The notes beneath the pieces were generated by a model, which did not search any database, was not told where the DNA came from, and saw nothing but the letters and a program-made list of their open reading frames with translations. From Ottowia thiooxydans DSM 14619 (GTDB lineage: Bacteria; Pseudomonadota; Gammaproteobacteria; Burkholderiales; Burkholderiaceae_C): a stretch of DNA of 64,000 nt. The position numbers and the translations under genes are program-made. The DNA lies in NCBI RefSeq assembly GCF_000422885.1, contig NZ_AUGX01000001.1, positions 63,238-127,237 of the forward strand, given 5' to 3'. Shown here piece after piece: positions 7,970 to 15,521 of the stretch. Numbering within the stretch: position 1 is the first letter of the stretch; every line of letters begins with the position of its first letter.

Positions 7970-8010
7970 AACTCCCCCTTGTGGGGAGTTTGCATAAGTG
8001 AGCCCTTGCA
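7970..8010. other. Predicted oriT with IncQ-like nick region
   Basis: An 8-bp perfect inverted repeat (AACTCCCC 7970-7977, GGGGAGTT 7983-7990) is followed after 4 bases by TAAGTGAGCCCTT (7995-8007). RSF1010-type oriT sites have an inverted repeat followed by TAAGTGCGCCCT with the nick after TAAGTG (established knowledge, recalled). By analogy the nick would fall between 8000 and 8001. The site lies between the relaxase gene and its divergent partner, where oriT is expected. A further GTTGC/GCAAC hairpin lies at 7935-7947. Confidence 0.8.
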
Positions 8011-8133
8011 GGGGGCTAATAGATGATGACCTTTTAATTTATCCGCTAACATATATCTTCGCCTCTAATTTCAGAATAGCAGAAAAAATCACGATATGCG
8101 AATTTAATTAGAATTTGAATTAATTTTATGCTA

Positions 8134-8150
8134 CCCTAATTTTATTAGGG
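8134..8150 (+). promoter_or_regulatory. Hairpin overlapping the ribosome binding site of the MobC-like gene
   Basis: CCCTAAT and ATTAGGG arms with a 3-base loop lie directly before the ATG at 8161 region and include the AGGGG that would serve as Shine-Dalgarno. It may limit translation or act as an operator. Confidence 0.4.
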
Positions 8151-8159
8151 GCAATTAAA

Positions 8160-8438
8160 ATGAAGGCAGACGATATAAAAAACAGGATAGAAAAGCTAAA
8201 AGTTGAGAAAAATCAGCTAGACAAACGTCAACGGAATCTTGAAGCACTCATGAACAAGAAGAAAAAGAATGAGGACACCAGAAGAAAAATTATCCTAGGC
8301 GCACTCATTCTAAAAGAATTAGAAAAAAATAAAGGCCTACAAAATTACGTTGTAGGCCTTTTGAACACGCTCGGAGAGCGCGATAAAGTGCTATTTAAAG
8401 AACTTACATCGGGTCAACAAGCTCCGAAAAATCCGTAA
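8160..8438 (+). CDS. MobC/TraD-like mobilization accessory protein
   Basis: A 92-residue, Lys-rich protein with an N-terminal coiled coil (about 1-35), followed by RRKIILGALILKEL (about 41-54) and a Leu-rich C-terminus. IncQ and MobQ plasmids encode small proteins of this layout (coiled coil, then a basic segment and an LIxLGALxxK-like stretch) divergently from mobA that help the relaxase open oriT. The assignment rests on position and layout rather than on a strong motif. Its 3' end overlaps the 3' end of the convergent integrase gene by 35 bp. Confidence 0.6.
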   Translation: MKADDIKNRIEKLKVEKNQLDKRQRNLEALMNKKKKNEDTRRKIILGALILKELEKNKGLQNYVVGLLNTLGERDKVLFKELTSGQQAPKNP

Positions 8439-9729
8439 CCAAACCCTCCCACGGGGCTTTTTTTGTTTCTATCAGGTCGCGGAATTTTTCCAAGGTCGGA
8501 AAAATTGCGGCGGCGAGTGCTTCAATGTTAATTTTATTTGTGTATATCGAGACATTCACATTCTCTATTTCATGCCCTATGAATTGACAGCGATTTTCTA
8601 AACTAACCCCACTTTTCATCAATTCGTTATTCACGAATTTTCTTAGGCTGTGAAAAACTAGCTTCTCTCGCTCAATTTTTGCACTTTCTAAATTTCGGGC
8701 GAATTTCTTACCTACTGCGTTGCCGGTGCCCTTGCCTTCTTTTTCCACATATTTGAAAATTTTGTCCGTCTTTTTCTCTAAAAAATCGGACACCTTCTCA
8801 ATTAGGCAAGGGTGCAATGGAATCTCACGAATTCCGGCCTGTGTTTTGCTATCACGGATAACAAGATAACTTACCCCGGCTGAGCTTTTTTTGAAATTAT
8901 CCTTTTTGAGACTTGTAATTTCACCAATCCGACAACCCGTAAATAACCCGAAGAGAACAGCGGTTGTATAGTCCGGGTCTTTTGCTTCTTGTTCTTTAAA
9001 GAATTCACTTTTGAAAAACTGCTCAATTTCTTCTTTTTCAAAAATCGCATAGCCTCCGCTAAGGCGTTGCTTTTTTGTCAGTAGTGCGCGGTTTTCGGCT
9101 GGGTTGCCGTTGCGTGTATAGCTTTGTTTCATAGCGAAATTAAAAATGGCTCTAATAATTGAAATTTTATTGTCAATTGTGCGGATGCTGTTGCCTTTTT
9201 TGACTCCATTTTCTTTTTTCGCTAGAAATTCTTGATACCGCGTTATGTCGCTAGCGGTGATGCGAGTAATTGGGGGATTTTTTAAAAATTTGGCTAATTC
9301 GTCGATGCAATTTTTGTACGCGATTGCCGTGGCCTGCTTCACCTGTTTAAGCGACAAGAATTTTTCTAGCAATTCCGCAAGTTTTAGGGCCGTAGGGTCG
9401 TCTGCTGGTGCTTGTGTAGCAATTGGCGCGGGTGCTTGGGGCTGGGCCTGTTGCATCTGCTGCATGGCTTGCAGGGCTTGCATTAGCCGGGCGTGGTCTT
9501 CGTCGCCATCGGCTTTCAGGATGCCCCGAGACAAGTCCAGTTCGTAGGTGCTGAGGTTGCTCAGGTCGGGCTTCTTGTGCATTGTCAGGCCGTTCAATAG
9601 ATTGATGGCTCTGATGATAGCTACGCGCTTGTAGCTCGTGCGCAAGGAGCGCTTGACCTGCTTACCACCTATGCGGGTGTGTAGGTAGTAGCTGGAACCC
9701 AAGAGGTAGATGGGGAGGGGCAAAGACAT
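8404..9729 (-). CDS. Tyrosine site-specific integrase of the mobilizable element
   Basis: A 441-residue phage-type integrase. The catalytic set is visible: Arg267 (FTGCRIGE), His360 and Arg363 (VFHSLRKF), His386 (FIGHEIEN) and the nucleophile Tyr396 (SIYTNK). An Ala/Gln/Pro-rich linker (about 85-110) separates the N-terminal arm-binding part from the core-binding and catalytic parts. The 5' end of the gene lies just inside the right attachment site and faces tRNA-Ser. The paired TTGCTACC arm repeats begin 4 bp upstream of its ATG, so integrase binding there could repress its own promoter. Confidence 0.9.
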   Translation of the reverse strand: MSLPLPIYLLGSSYYLHTRIGGKQVKRSLRTSYKRVAIIRAINLLNGLTMHKKPDLSNLSTYELDLSRGILKADGDEDHARLMQALQAMQQMQQAQPQAPAPIATQAPADDPTALKLAELLEKFLSLKQVKQATAIAYKNCIDELAKFLKNPPITRITASDITRYQEFLAKKENGVKKGNSIRTIDNKISIIRAIFNFAMKQSYTRNGNPAENRALLTKKQRLSGGYAIFEKEEIEQFFKSEFFKEQEAKDPDYTTAVLFGLFTGCRIGEITSLKKDNFKKSSAGVSYLVIRDSKTQAGIREIPLHPCLIEKVSDFLEKKTDKIFKYVEKEGKGTGNAVGKKFARNLESAKIEREKLVFHSLRKFVNNELMKSGVSLENRCQFIGHEIENVNVSIYTNKINIEALAAAIFPTLEKFRDLIETKKAPWEGLVTDFSELVDPM

Positions 9730-9732
9730 GGA

Positions 9733-9753
9733 TTGCTACCAGTTTTGCTACCA
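9733..9753 (+). repeat. Right integrase arm-type repeat
   Basis: Two TTGCTACCA units spaced by GTT, the partner of the repeat at 1866-1886. It sits between the integrase start codon and the attR core. Confidence 0.55.
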
Positions 9754-9764
9754 CCCAAAACAAG

Positions 9765-9789
9765 AAAACCCTTGTAACTCATTGAATTA
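9765..9789 (+). repeat. Putative attR core within the tRNA-Ser terminator
   Basis: The word AAAACCCTTGTAACTCA and the following bases form the left arm and loop of the tRNA-Ser terminator hairpin and match the left core at 1819-1843 imperfectly. Confidence 0.5.
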
Positions 9790-9800
9790 CAAGGGTTTTT
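9765..9800 (-). terminator. Terminator of tRNA-Ser
   Basis: Arms AAAACCCTTGTAA and TTACAAGGGTTTT form a long stem with a short loop, with a run of T on the minus strand, directly downstream of the tRNA 3' end. Confidence 0.8.
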
Positions 9801-9806
9801 TGCTTT

Positions 9807-9896
<90 letters not shown>

Positions 9897-10020
9897 GCAG
9901 TGCCGAACTCTGAATTATAGCTGGAGCTATGGGGCTCTCCAGAAAGTTTAAAAAAATTCAGTGTGATTGCTCAAACTTGGAGAGCGGTCAAAGCCTTTTC
10001 AAGGTTTTCGCTCCATTCCG

Positions 10021-11481
10021 TTAGTTCATGCGCGTTCGACTTGAGCGAACGATGGTCACAAACGCCAATACCGCGGAAAGCATAATCAGGCCCCATGCAG
10101 ACAGCGATGGGACAGGCGCGATGATGGCCACAACCGCTGTGGACGCGCAGGTGACGAGTACGTTGGTCACGTTAGCAGCGTTGATCGAGCCCGTGCCACG
10201 CGTTACTTCACACCTCTGGCCTTGCGGCTGCGTACCGACAGTGACCACATAGCTGGCACCGTCGAGCAGGGGCTCTGAAAAAATGAAACCGCCGTCGGCA
10301 TTCATTGTCAGGTTGTCACCAGCATTGTTCTGCAGCATCACTGAAGCGTTTGCGGCCAACCCCGTCAGGGTGCCGCTGACTGTGTAGATGGATCTGCATG
10401 TCACGAGTACGTTGGTGACGTTGTCTCCTGGAATATTGCCGTTGCCACGAGTGACCTCACAGCGCTGGCCAGGGGGCTGGCTGCTCACGCTCACGGAATA
10501 AGCCGCGTTGTCTGCAAGCTGCGAGGGAAACACGAAATTTCCAGCCGCTGTCATGGAGAGCAGATCACCATTGCTGTTCATCAATTGCAGTGTGCTGCCC
10601 GCATTCAGGCCGATCACTTCTCCTCCTACGGAAAAGCCCGGAACCCATTGGGCATACAGCGTGACGTCTTGCGTGACCGGCGTTGCGAAGTTGTATAGCG
10701 TTCCTTGGGCGAAGCTTGGGTCGGTATACCAGCCTGCAAACGCCTGTGAACCGTTGGTGGTGGTGCCCGTCGTGGCTTGATCGTTGTAAGCCACAGTCTG
10801 AGGGGCGACTGCGGTGCCTCCGTTCGAAACAAACGTCACGGTGAACTGGCAGGGTTCTTGCAGATCTCGGAGTACTACGTTGGTGACGATAGGGGAGGAT
10901 GCAGTCGCTCCATTCTCGTGCAGCTCCAGAGGGAGCGTATCTTGCAGGGCGCACAAGGAAACCTTGATCGACTGCACGCCGCTTCCAGCTGCCATGCTCA
11001 AGGAGGCTTCGATGTCTCCGAACTTCACTCCCAGGGCCGTAGGCGCATCCACGTCGTCGGTCCATGCCTGTGCTGAAACTTCATACCTTTGCCCGATCAC
11101 CAGATTGGACACTGTGCGCGTCATGGATCCACGGGGCCGACCTTCGCCTGGCTCGTTCAGCCACATGGCTTTGGTTGCTCCGCCTGGAAAAGGCGCTCCC
11201 CCTGAGTTGCTCTCTGCCAGAAAGGCATTGCCTTGAAAAGTCCAGCCGGTGGTGCAAGTGGGAAGGGGTTGATAAAGGGTCAGGAAGATCCAGGGCGAAG
11301 AGCCTCGCGCGGTGCCCACGTTGGGGGCCCTGAGCGTAGAAGCTGTGCATGTACCAAAGTTCTCGGTGAACTCAGGGGATGGCTGCGCCTGAACGGCCAA
11401 GCAGCTTAAGGCTACGGACAGACCCAGAATCCCACGGAGCCACAGTCGTCGCACCAGGGCAAAAACGCCGTTTCTTTGCAT
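10021..11481 (-). CDS. Exported IPTL-CTERM protein with InlB-type and duplicated domains
   Basis: This 486-residue protein has a signal peptide (cleavage near AVQA, residue 32) and an N-terminal domain with two Cys (about 35-210). A Listeria/Bacteroides-type InlB repeat follows (about 212-280, FVSNGG...GWY...LYAQW). Next are two copies of an approximately 80-residue domain, each ending in GQRCEVTRGxGxI...NVTNVLVTC. It ends with PSLSAWGLIML, a hydrophobic helix and RSSRTR, the IPTL-CTERM sorting signal. Such tails are processed by an exosortase-like system in Comamonadaceae (established for the family). It is presumably surface-attached or exported. The gene stands alone between two tRNA genes. 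Confidence 0.85.
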   Translation of the reverse strand: MQRNGVFALVRRLWLRGILGLSVALSCLAVQAQPSPEFTENFGTCTASTLRAPNVGTARGSSPWIFLTLYQPLPTCTTGWTFQGNAFLAESNSGGAPFPGGATKAMWLNEPGEGRPRGSMTRTVSNLVIGQRYEVSAQAWTDDVDAPTALGVKFGDIEASLSMAAGSGVQSIKVSLCALQDTLPLELHENGATASSPIVTNVVLRDLQEPCQFTVTFVSNGGTAVAPQTVAYNDQATTGTTTNGSQAFAGWYTDPSFAQGTLYNFATPVTQDVTLYAQWVPGFSVGGEVIGLNAGSTLQLMNSNGDLLSMTAAGNFVFPSQLADNAAYSVSVSSQPPGQRCEVTRGNGNIPGDNVTNVLVTCRSIYTVSGTLTGLAANASVMLQNNAGDNLTMNADGGFIFSEPLLDGASYVVTVGTQPQGQRCEVTRGTGSINAANVTNVLVTCASTAVVAIIAPVPSLSAWGLIMLSAVLAFVTIVRSSRTRMN

Positions 11482-11788
11482 TGCTAGATGCCCTTTGTCA
11501 TTACGAATATGAGACCACTCATAAGTGATCTCTAGTTTAGAGGGGAGTCAGCGACGCCCAACCTTGGTAACGGGAATATTTGGCAAAAACGCTTCACATG
11601 CGTCGGGACCCGCCCATCAACCGAAGGTCGGCAGCTTTTCGAAAACGCGGATAAATTATGCTAAGATAGCGGGCTTCGCTGGTGAGGGATATCCCCGCCA
11701 GAGGCGATGTTGGTAGGTTTGGAAAATTTTCAAATCAAGCTGCACCGCCAAGAAAGTACCGAATTTCAAGCTATAATACAAGGCTTGT
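11482..11788. other. Intergenic region with the tRNA-Asn promoter
   Basis: About 300 bp between the divergent IPTL-CTERM gene and tRNA-Asn. No gene is supported. It holds the upstream region of the IPTL-CTERM gene on the minus strand and a perfect TATAAT at 11772-11777 whose start site would fall about 5 bases before the tRNA. A good -35 box is not obvious. Confidence 0.5.
11772..11777 (+). promoter_or_regulatory. -10 box of the tRNA-Asn promoter
   Basis: TATAAT lies 11 bp upstream of the mature tRNA 5' end, as expected for a tRNA promoter. Confidence 0.6.
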
Positions 11789-11864
11789 TCCTCGATAGCT
11801 CAGTCGGTAGAGCGCCGGACTGTTAATCCGTAGGTCCCTGGTTCGAGCCCAGGTCGAGGAGCCA
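11789..11864 (+). tRNA. tRNA-Asn (anticodon GTT), integration target
   Basis: The 76-nt sequence folds as a standard class I tRNA: acceptor TCCTCGA/TCGAGGA, D loop with AGCTCAGTCGGTAGAGC, anticodon stem CCGGA/TCCGT around CTGTTAA (anticodon GTT), T arm CCTGGTTCGAGCCCAGG and an encoded GCCA end. Its 3' part is duplicated at 33594-33647, which marks it as the insertion site of the prophage-like island; the gene itself stays intact. Confidence 0.97.
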
Positions 11865-11869
11865 AAATA
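11816..11869 (+). repeat. attL: 54-bp direct repeat within tRNA-Asn
   Basis: The last 49 bases of tRNA-Asn and five following bases are identical to 33594-33647. The next 40 bases, including the terminator, are also alike but diverge at several positions. Confidence 0.92.
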
Positions 11870-11879
11870 GACAAGGAAA

Positions 11880-11909
11880 CCCTGCTACTCAAAAGGTAGC
11901 AGGGTTTTT
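11880..11909 (+). terminator. Terminator of tRNA-Asn
   Basis: CCCTGCTAC and GTAGCAGGG form a 9-bp stem with a 7-base loop followed by TTTTTCTTTT. A slightly altered copy follows the partial tRNA at 33657-33691. Confidence 0.85.
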
Positions 11910-11920
11910 CTTTTCTGGTT

Positions 11921-11949
11921 TGATGTAAGGGCGGGTGTAAGTCAATTTT
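11921..11949 (+). repeat. Left arm-type repeat of the island integrase
   Basis: GATGTAAGGGCGGGTGTAAG and the following bases match 33455-33483 with about three differences over 29 bp. The word contains two RRTGTAAG-like units, as expected for paired arm sites. Confidence 0.55.
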
Positions 11950-12219
11950 TTGCTACACCAGATCTAATTGCGGTCCGACGGTTGAGAGTCTTTACCAAGC
12001 ATCCCCTCGGCACGCTCAAATGCAAATGCCCACACACCGTTTTCGTCCCTCTCGGATTTCAAATCTTTTAGGGCGCTAGCTGGAACGCCTTACAGAGATC
12101 TCTCGGGTCACAACCTGTGAAGATTAACCCTCTTGTGAAACAACGGCTCTTCGGAAGTTGGTGTGGAAGGCTGCATGTCGCTGCACCTGCTCGAAACGGA
12201 AGTTCATGTGGAAAGTCGC
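11950..12219. other. Left end of the island, no gene seen
   Basis: About 270 bp between the arm repeat and the first minus-strand gene. The plus-strand frame beginning at 12163 is the antisense of the following gene. I see no clear promoter or terminator. Confidence 0.35.
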
Positions 12220-12489
12220 TCACTGGTCACCCCGACGGGCTGGCAGGCCAATCGAGACCCGGAAGCGCTTCAGCGCCTCCACGTCGGCGGTGAACTCGGC
12301 CTCGGTCTCGTGAAGCTCGCACCGGTTGGCCGTGGGGATTTCCTCAGATTGAGGAGATTCGATGGCGCCGCGCGCGGCCAGCATTTCGATGGTGCGCTTG
12401 ACGTTGTCGTGGCGCTTTTCAACCAGGTCAGCAATTTCCTGGCTGGTCATGGTGGCGGTCGCGCCGCCGTTGGTGATGAGGGCGCTCAT
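12220..12489 (-). CDS. Rha-family phage regulatory protein, short form
   Basis: An 89-residue protein. Residues 13-50 (TMTSQEIADLVEKRHDNVKRTIEML) match the N-terminal DNA-binding part of Rha/phage regulatory proteins. The C-terminal 35 residues do not look like the family and may reflect a frameshift or truncation, since Rha proteins usually exceed 100 residues. The ATG overlaps the stop of the upstream gene (ATGA at 12486-12489), so the two are translationally coupled. Rha proteins interfere with phage growth in hosts lacking integration host factor (knowledge of P22-type Rha). Confidence 0.6.
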   Translation of the reverse strand: MSALITNGGATATMTSQEIADLVEKRHDNVKRTIEMLAARGAIESPQSEEIPTANRCELHETEAEFTADVEALKRFRVSIGLPARRGDQ

Positions 12490-13073
12490 GCTTGGACTCC
12501 GTCAGAGATGGCGGGCACAGCCGCCTTGGGTTTGCGGCCGGGCTTCTTGCGCTCCGGGACGAACTTGGCCTTGAAGGCCTGGAATGCGGTGTCGCGGTGA
12601 GCCTTCCAGTAGCGGTCCCACCGCAGGCGGTCTTCGCGAATGGCCTGCGGGGTGTGGCGGCGAATTTCCGCAGCCAATTCCTTGGCCTTCTCTTCGATGT
12701 TCTGGCGCGCGCGCCACTGCCAGTCACGGCCCTTGACGTCGATGTCAAGGCACCAGTAGTCGCCCGCGAGCCAGAGCTTCATCGGACCCTTCATGCCGTC
12801 CGGGCGGGTGCGGTTCAGGGTGAACTCGAGGTTGCCGTCTTCCCAGCACACCTTGGCGCCGCTCTCGGGCCACTTGGTGTCCTTGGGAATGACGCCCTCG
12901 GCTTCGAGTTGGGCACGGGTGCCCTTGTAGCGAGCCCAGTAGGTGGGCTCGATGCAGACCAGCAGGTCAGCCGCTGTGGCGGGCTGGTCGGGCTGGTCGG
13001 GCTGAATTTCGGAGAGGGGGAGTGCGGGAACGAGGCGCAGGTGCGCCGGTGCCGGTGCGGTAGAAGCAGCCAT
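12486..13073 (-). CDS. Hypothetical phage protein
   Basis: This 195-residue protein starts with a Pro/Ala-rich tail (1-35). A Trp-rich central region follows (about 40-130), with LWLAGDYWCLDIDVKGRDWQW near 97-117. A basic C-terminus has two Lys/Arg/Pro clusters (KKPGRKPK near 180). I do not recognise the family; the basic tail suggests nucleic-acid contact. It overlaps the following Rha-like gene by 4 bp. GC-rich, unlike the mobilizable element. Confidence 0.6.
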   Translation of the reverse strand: MAASTAPAPAHLRLVPALPLSEIQPDQPDQPATAADLLVCIEPTYWARYKGTRAQLEAEGVIPKDTKWPESGAKVCWEDGNLEFTLNRTRPDGMKGPMKLWLAGDYWCLDIDVKGRDWQWRARQNIEEKAKELAAEIRRHTPQAIREDRLRWDRYWKAHRDTAFQAFKAKFVPERKKPGRKPKAAVPAISDGVQA

Positions 13074-13226
13074 GATTGGCCTCCAAGCGGTGCGGTTTTG
13101 AGAAACCGTCGCCTTGGCTGCAAATCCGTGGCGGCGGCTCGACGGGTTTGCAGACCGGGCACCGCTTGCGCGAACCGGCAGGGCTTGCGCCCTCCCATCG
13201 AGCCGCCTAAAAGGGGCGCGAACGAA

Positions 13227-13261
13227 AAAGCCGCAGAACCTCTACGGTTGGCTGCGGCTTT
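13227..13261 (-). terminator. Rho-independent terminator in the island
   Basis: AAAGCCGCAG and CTGCGGCTTT, with an inner AACC/GGTT pair, form a strong stem. On the minus strand it ends in five T residues, so it would end the transcript of the small gene at 13345-13566. The rest of the 13074-13344 gap shows no gene. Confidence 0.65.
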
Positions 13262-13344
13262 CGCTACAGCGGTGCTTCGGGCTGCAAAACCCGACCTCTG
13301 AAGTGCAGAGGCGAGCCGAGTTTCACCGAAGTTGGTGGGACGTG

Positions 13345-13566
13345 TCAACACCCCGGCGAAAATGGTGTCATGAGCGAAATTGAAATGGGCGACATCCTCG
13401 ACTCGCCCGGATGGATGGCGGCGAAGTTCACACGCTCGATGTAGCTGGATGCTCCGTTGCTCGCATTGAAAGCAGCAAGATCAGATTGCAGGTTGGGAGT
13501 GGGAGTGCCGGCCGCTTTGGCCGGAGTGATTGGCGCGTCTTGGCGTGCCAGATTGATAGCGGACAT
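13345..13566 (-). CDS. Small hypothetical phage protein
   Basis: A 73-residue protein with an Ala/Pro/Thr-rich N-terminal half and an aromatic-containing middle (YIERVNFAAIHPGE). The ATG at 13566 has a good AGGAG six to seven bases upstream and is preferred over the longer frame from 13719. No family is recognised. It is followed by the terminator at 13227-13261. Confidence 0.45.
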   Translation of the reverse strand: MSAINLARQDAPITPAKAAGTPTPNLQSDLAAFNASNGASSYIERVNFAAIHPGESRMSPISISLMTPFSPGC

Positions 13567-13854
13567 GAATTCAGCTCCTGAACGAGGCTGAAAATCCACC
13601 GTTTGCTTTTTCAAGCGTAGCGGGTGGGCGGGATGTTGAAAACACGGGTTCAGCCGTGCGGCCATCCTTACGGGCAAGCCCATCCCGCCCAAAAATCTTT
13701 TGGGCAAGAGCAAACGCACCTGCGCCAGAAACCGAGCATGACAAAACCTCGCTTGACGGTGGAGGTAGCAACCGCTGAACCAAAGGTGTTTTCAAGCACC
13801 TGATGTCATTGTGATGTAGCGCGGGAAAGTGTGCAAGCTGGTAAATTCCGCCGT

Positions 13855-14187
13855 ATGAACATGATCACAGGCTTTAGACGTCTCTATCTCCTCATTTCAA
13901 TGCTCATCTTGGTGGTGATATCGGGGATCGTCTGGACCGATACCACTCCACCCCTGTCATGCGATACACCCATTGGGCAGGTTGCTTCGTTGCCGACGCC
14001 AAGTTTCAAAACCATCGAACCAAACGAAGTGGTCTGGGATGCCCAGGCAAACTGTCTAACCGTCTCTCAACGTCTCAGGGAAGCGGTACTAGCGATGGTG
14101 ATCGGATTCGTCGTACTGTCAGCCGCCTGGCTTATTTTTCGTTGGGTCGTGACTGGTTTCTTTCCTTCCTCGGTAGGCAAGCTCTAA
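13855..14187 (+). CDS. Small membrane protein, hypothetical
   Basis: A 110-residue protein with two predicted membrane helices (about 8-30 and 72-100) enclosing a 40-residue loop with two Cys, probably periplasmic. The ATG at 13855 is chosen; a GTG at 13831 would add eight residues. The function is unknown. In a prophage a small two-helix protein could be a superinfection-exclusion or lysis-related protein, but nothing specific supports that. Confidence 0.5.
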   Translation: MNMITGFRRLYLLISMLILVVISGIVWTDTTPPLSCDTPIGQVASLPTPSFKTIEPNEVVWDAQANCLTVSQRLREAVLAMVIGFVVLSAAWLIFRWVVTGFFPSSVGKL

Positions 14188-14412
14188 GCTTCCTTTTCTG
14201 CTTGAATTGGTTTGGTGCGAATAGATTGCAGCAAGAAATGGGCGAAGGGCGTTCACGTGGAAGACTAGGCTGAGTATCTGGACATGCGTAGAACTGGTGA
14301 ACGAAAGGAGTTGGGGCGACTCACCGAGCGATCGTGAGACACGGCGAGCTTTGCAAGCACTTTCATGCCCAACTTCGCACTTGGCATGATTCAAGTCTTT
14401 GTGGAGATTCAC

Positions 14413-14835
14413 ATGAATGCGATACCGGTTCTTTCGATCAGAAAGAAAGACCTTCCCGTGGCAATCGGACTAAGCAAATCCACGATAGACAACCTCCGTC
14501 GGGAGGGCAGTTTTCCCAAACCGAGATTGATCGCCAATAGATCTGTTGCTTGGCCAGTGGATGAACTTCAAGATTGGCTCAGAAGCCGGCCCCAGGTAGA
14601 TACGGAAGTTGAATCCTATGCAGAGAGCCTTCGCGAATGCGTGGCTGAGTGCTCCGTTAGTTCGAGTGAAGCTCTCTCCGAATGGATGTCTTGCCATAAC
14701 CTAACCCAGCATCAGGCTGCTAAGACCTTGGGAGTGTCTTCACGCGCTCTGAAAAGCTACCTTGCAGGCGAGATACCTGTGCCGCGTACGGTTACGTTGG
14801 CTTGCATTGGATGGACGCATCAGTCTCGGGACTAG
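14413..14835 (+). CDS. AlpA-like / helix-turn-helix DNA-binding protein
   Basis: A 140-residue protein with two DNA-binding parts. The first is an AlpA-type winged helix at about 8-58 (RKKDLPVAIGLSKSTIDNLR, FPKPRLI, VAWPVDELQDWL). The second is an HTH at about 98-125 (LTQHQAAKTLGVSSRALKSY) like Cro/C1 or MerR-type antitoxin regulators. The ATG at 14413 follows a GTGGAG sequence by six bases. It may act as repressor or excisionase regulator of the island. Confidence 0.65.
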   Translation: MNAIPVLSIRKKDLPVAIGLSKSTIDNLRREGSFPKPRLIANRSVAWPVDELQDWLRSRPQVDTEVESYAESLRECVAECSVSSSEALSEWMSCHNLTQHQAAKTLGVSSRALKSYLAGEIPVPRTVTLACIGWTHQSRD

Positions 14836-15024
14836 CCGGTTGCTCTGGTAACGTGTCTGGCGGGTCATTCTTAGCTGTCTGTAGATCGCATTTGAATGAA
14901 TGAGATGCGTCGCCAAACCAGATCGACATCCCTACACGAATGTCTTACGCTCTGTGCGAACGTAAACACTTGTGAGTTTTCTTGTTAGGAGCACGGGATA
15001 GGCCCAGTCCTCGATGAATCAACT

Positions 15025-15333
15025 ATGTCCAACGAAAAACTTGCATTTCACTCTGGCTTCTATGGCGACGATCACGAGGGACACGTTGCTGCATTAAAGA
15101 ATTCGTTGGCTCGTGGCGACTTCTCGAGGTTTGGTGAGAGGGCTGGAGCTCGACGGAAGATTCGAAATCTGGAGCGCCAGATCCAGTTTGAGAAACGTTC
15201 CACCCCCCAGGGTATCGCCGAGCGACAGGCGCGAGCAGCTGAACGACAGGTAGCCGCGGCGTATGTGGCTATCGGTATTTCATTGATATCTCTCGTGACG
15301 TCCGTCTTGGCCTACATAGCTTCCACGAAGTAG
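15025..15333 (+). CDS. Small hypothetical protein with C-terminal membrane helix
   Basis: A 102-residue protein: polar N-terminus, basic helical middle (RKIRNLERQIQFEKR near 46-60) and a single hydrophobic segment at about 78-98. This looks like a tail-anchored or single-pass membrane protein. Not recognised. The start is the ATG at 15025; the ribosome binding site is weak. The gap before it (14836-15024) shows no gene. Confidence 0.4.
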   Translation: MSNEKLAFHSGFYGDDHEGHVAALKNSLARGDFSRFGERAGARRKIRNLERQIQFEKRSTPQGIAERQARAAERQVAAAYVAIGISLISLVTSVLAYIASTK

Positions 15334-15521
15334 GGCGGGCTTCCGGGTCGCCTCAGAGCGTCAAAGTAGTAGATTGCGGACTTGCTATCCGAAAGCGACA
15401 GCCGTTCCAAAACTCTCATCTCGAATGGTCGAATCGATGTACTGTTGCCTGCTGCACATTGAAGCTCGTTCATGGCATATGGCATGAGGCCGACAGGCGT
15501 ACCTCCTAATCAGTTTGATGA

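Larger units (their letters stand above)
1819..9789. mobile_element. Integrative and mobilizable element inserted at the tRNA-Ser terminator
   Basis: The segment is visibly AT-richer than the flanks. It carries a full mobility set: tyrosine integrase (8404-9729), MobA/MobL relaxase (6543-7919), divergent MobC-like gene (8160-8438), IncQ-like oriT (7970-8010) and a rolling-circle Rep (3481-4821). Imperfect copies of a 25-bp core lie at 1819-1843 and 9765-9789. Just inside them lie near-identical 21-bp copies of a TTGCTACC-type arm repeat (1866-1886 and 9733-9753). The order core-arm on the left and arm-core on the right is what attL and attR should show. No type IV secretion genes are present, so transfer would need a helper. 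Boundaries are inferred from the repeats. Confidence 0.75.

Noticed and set aside
12163-13301. Plus-strand frames of 145 and 269 residues
   Set aside because: They are antisense to the Rha-like gene and the 195-residue phage gene, which are coupled by ATGA and have better ribosome binding sites.
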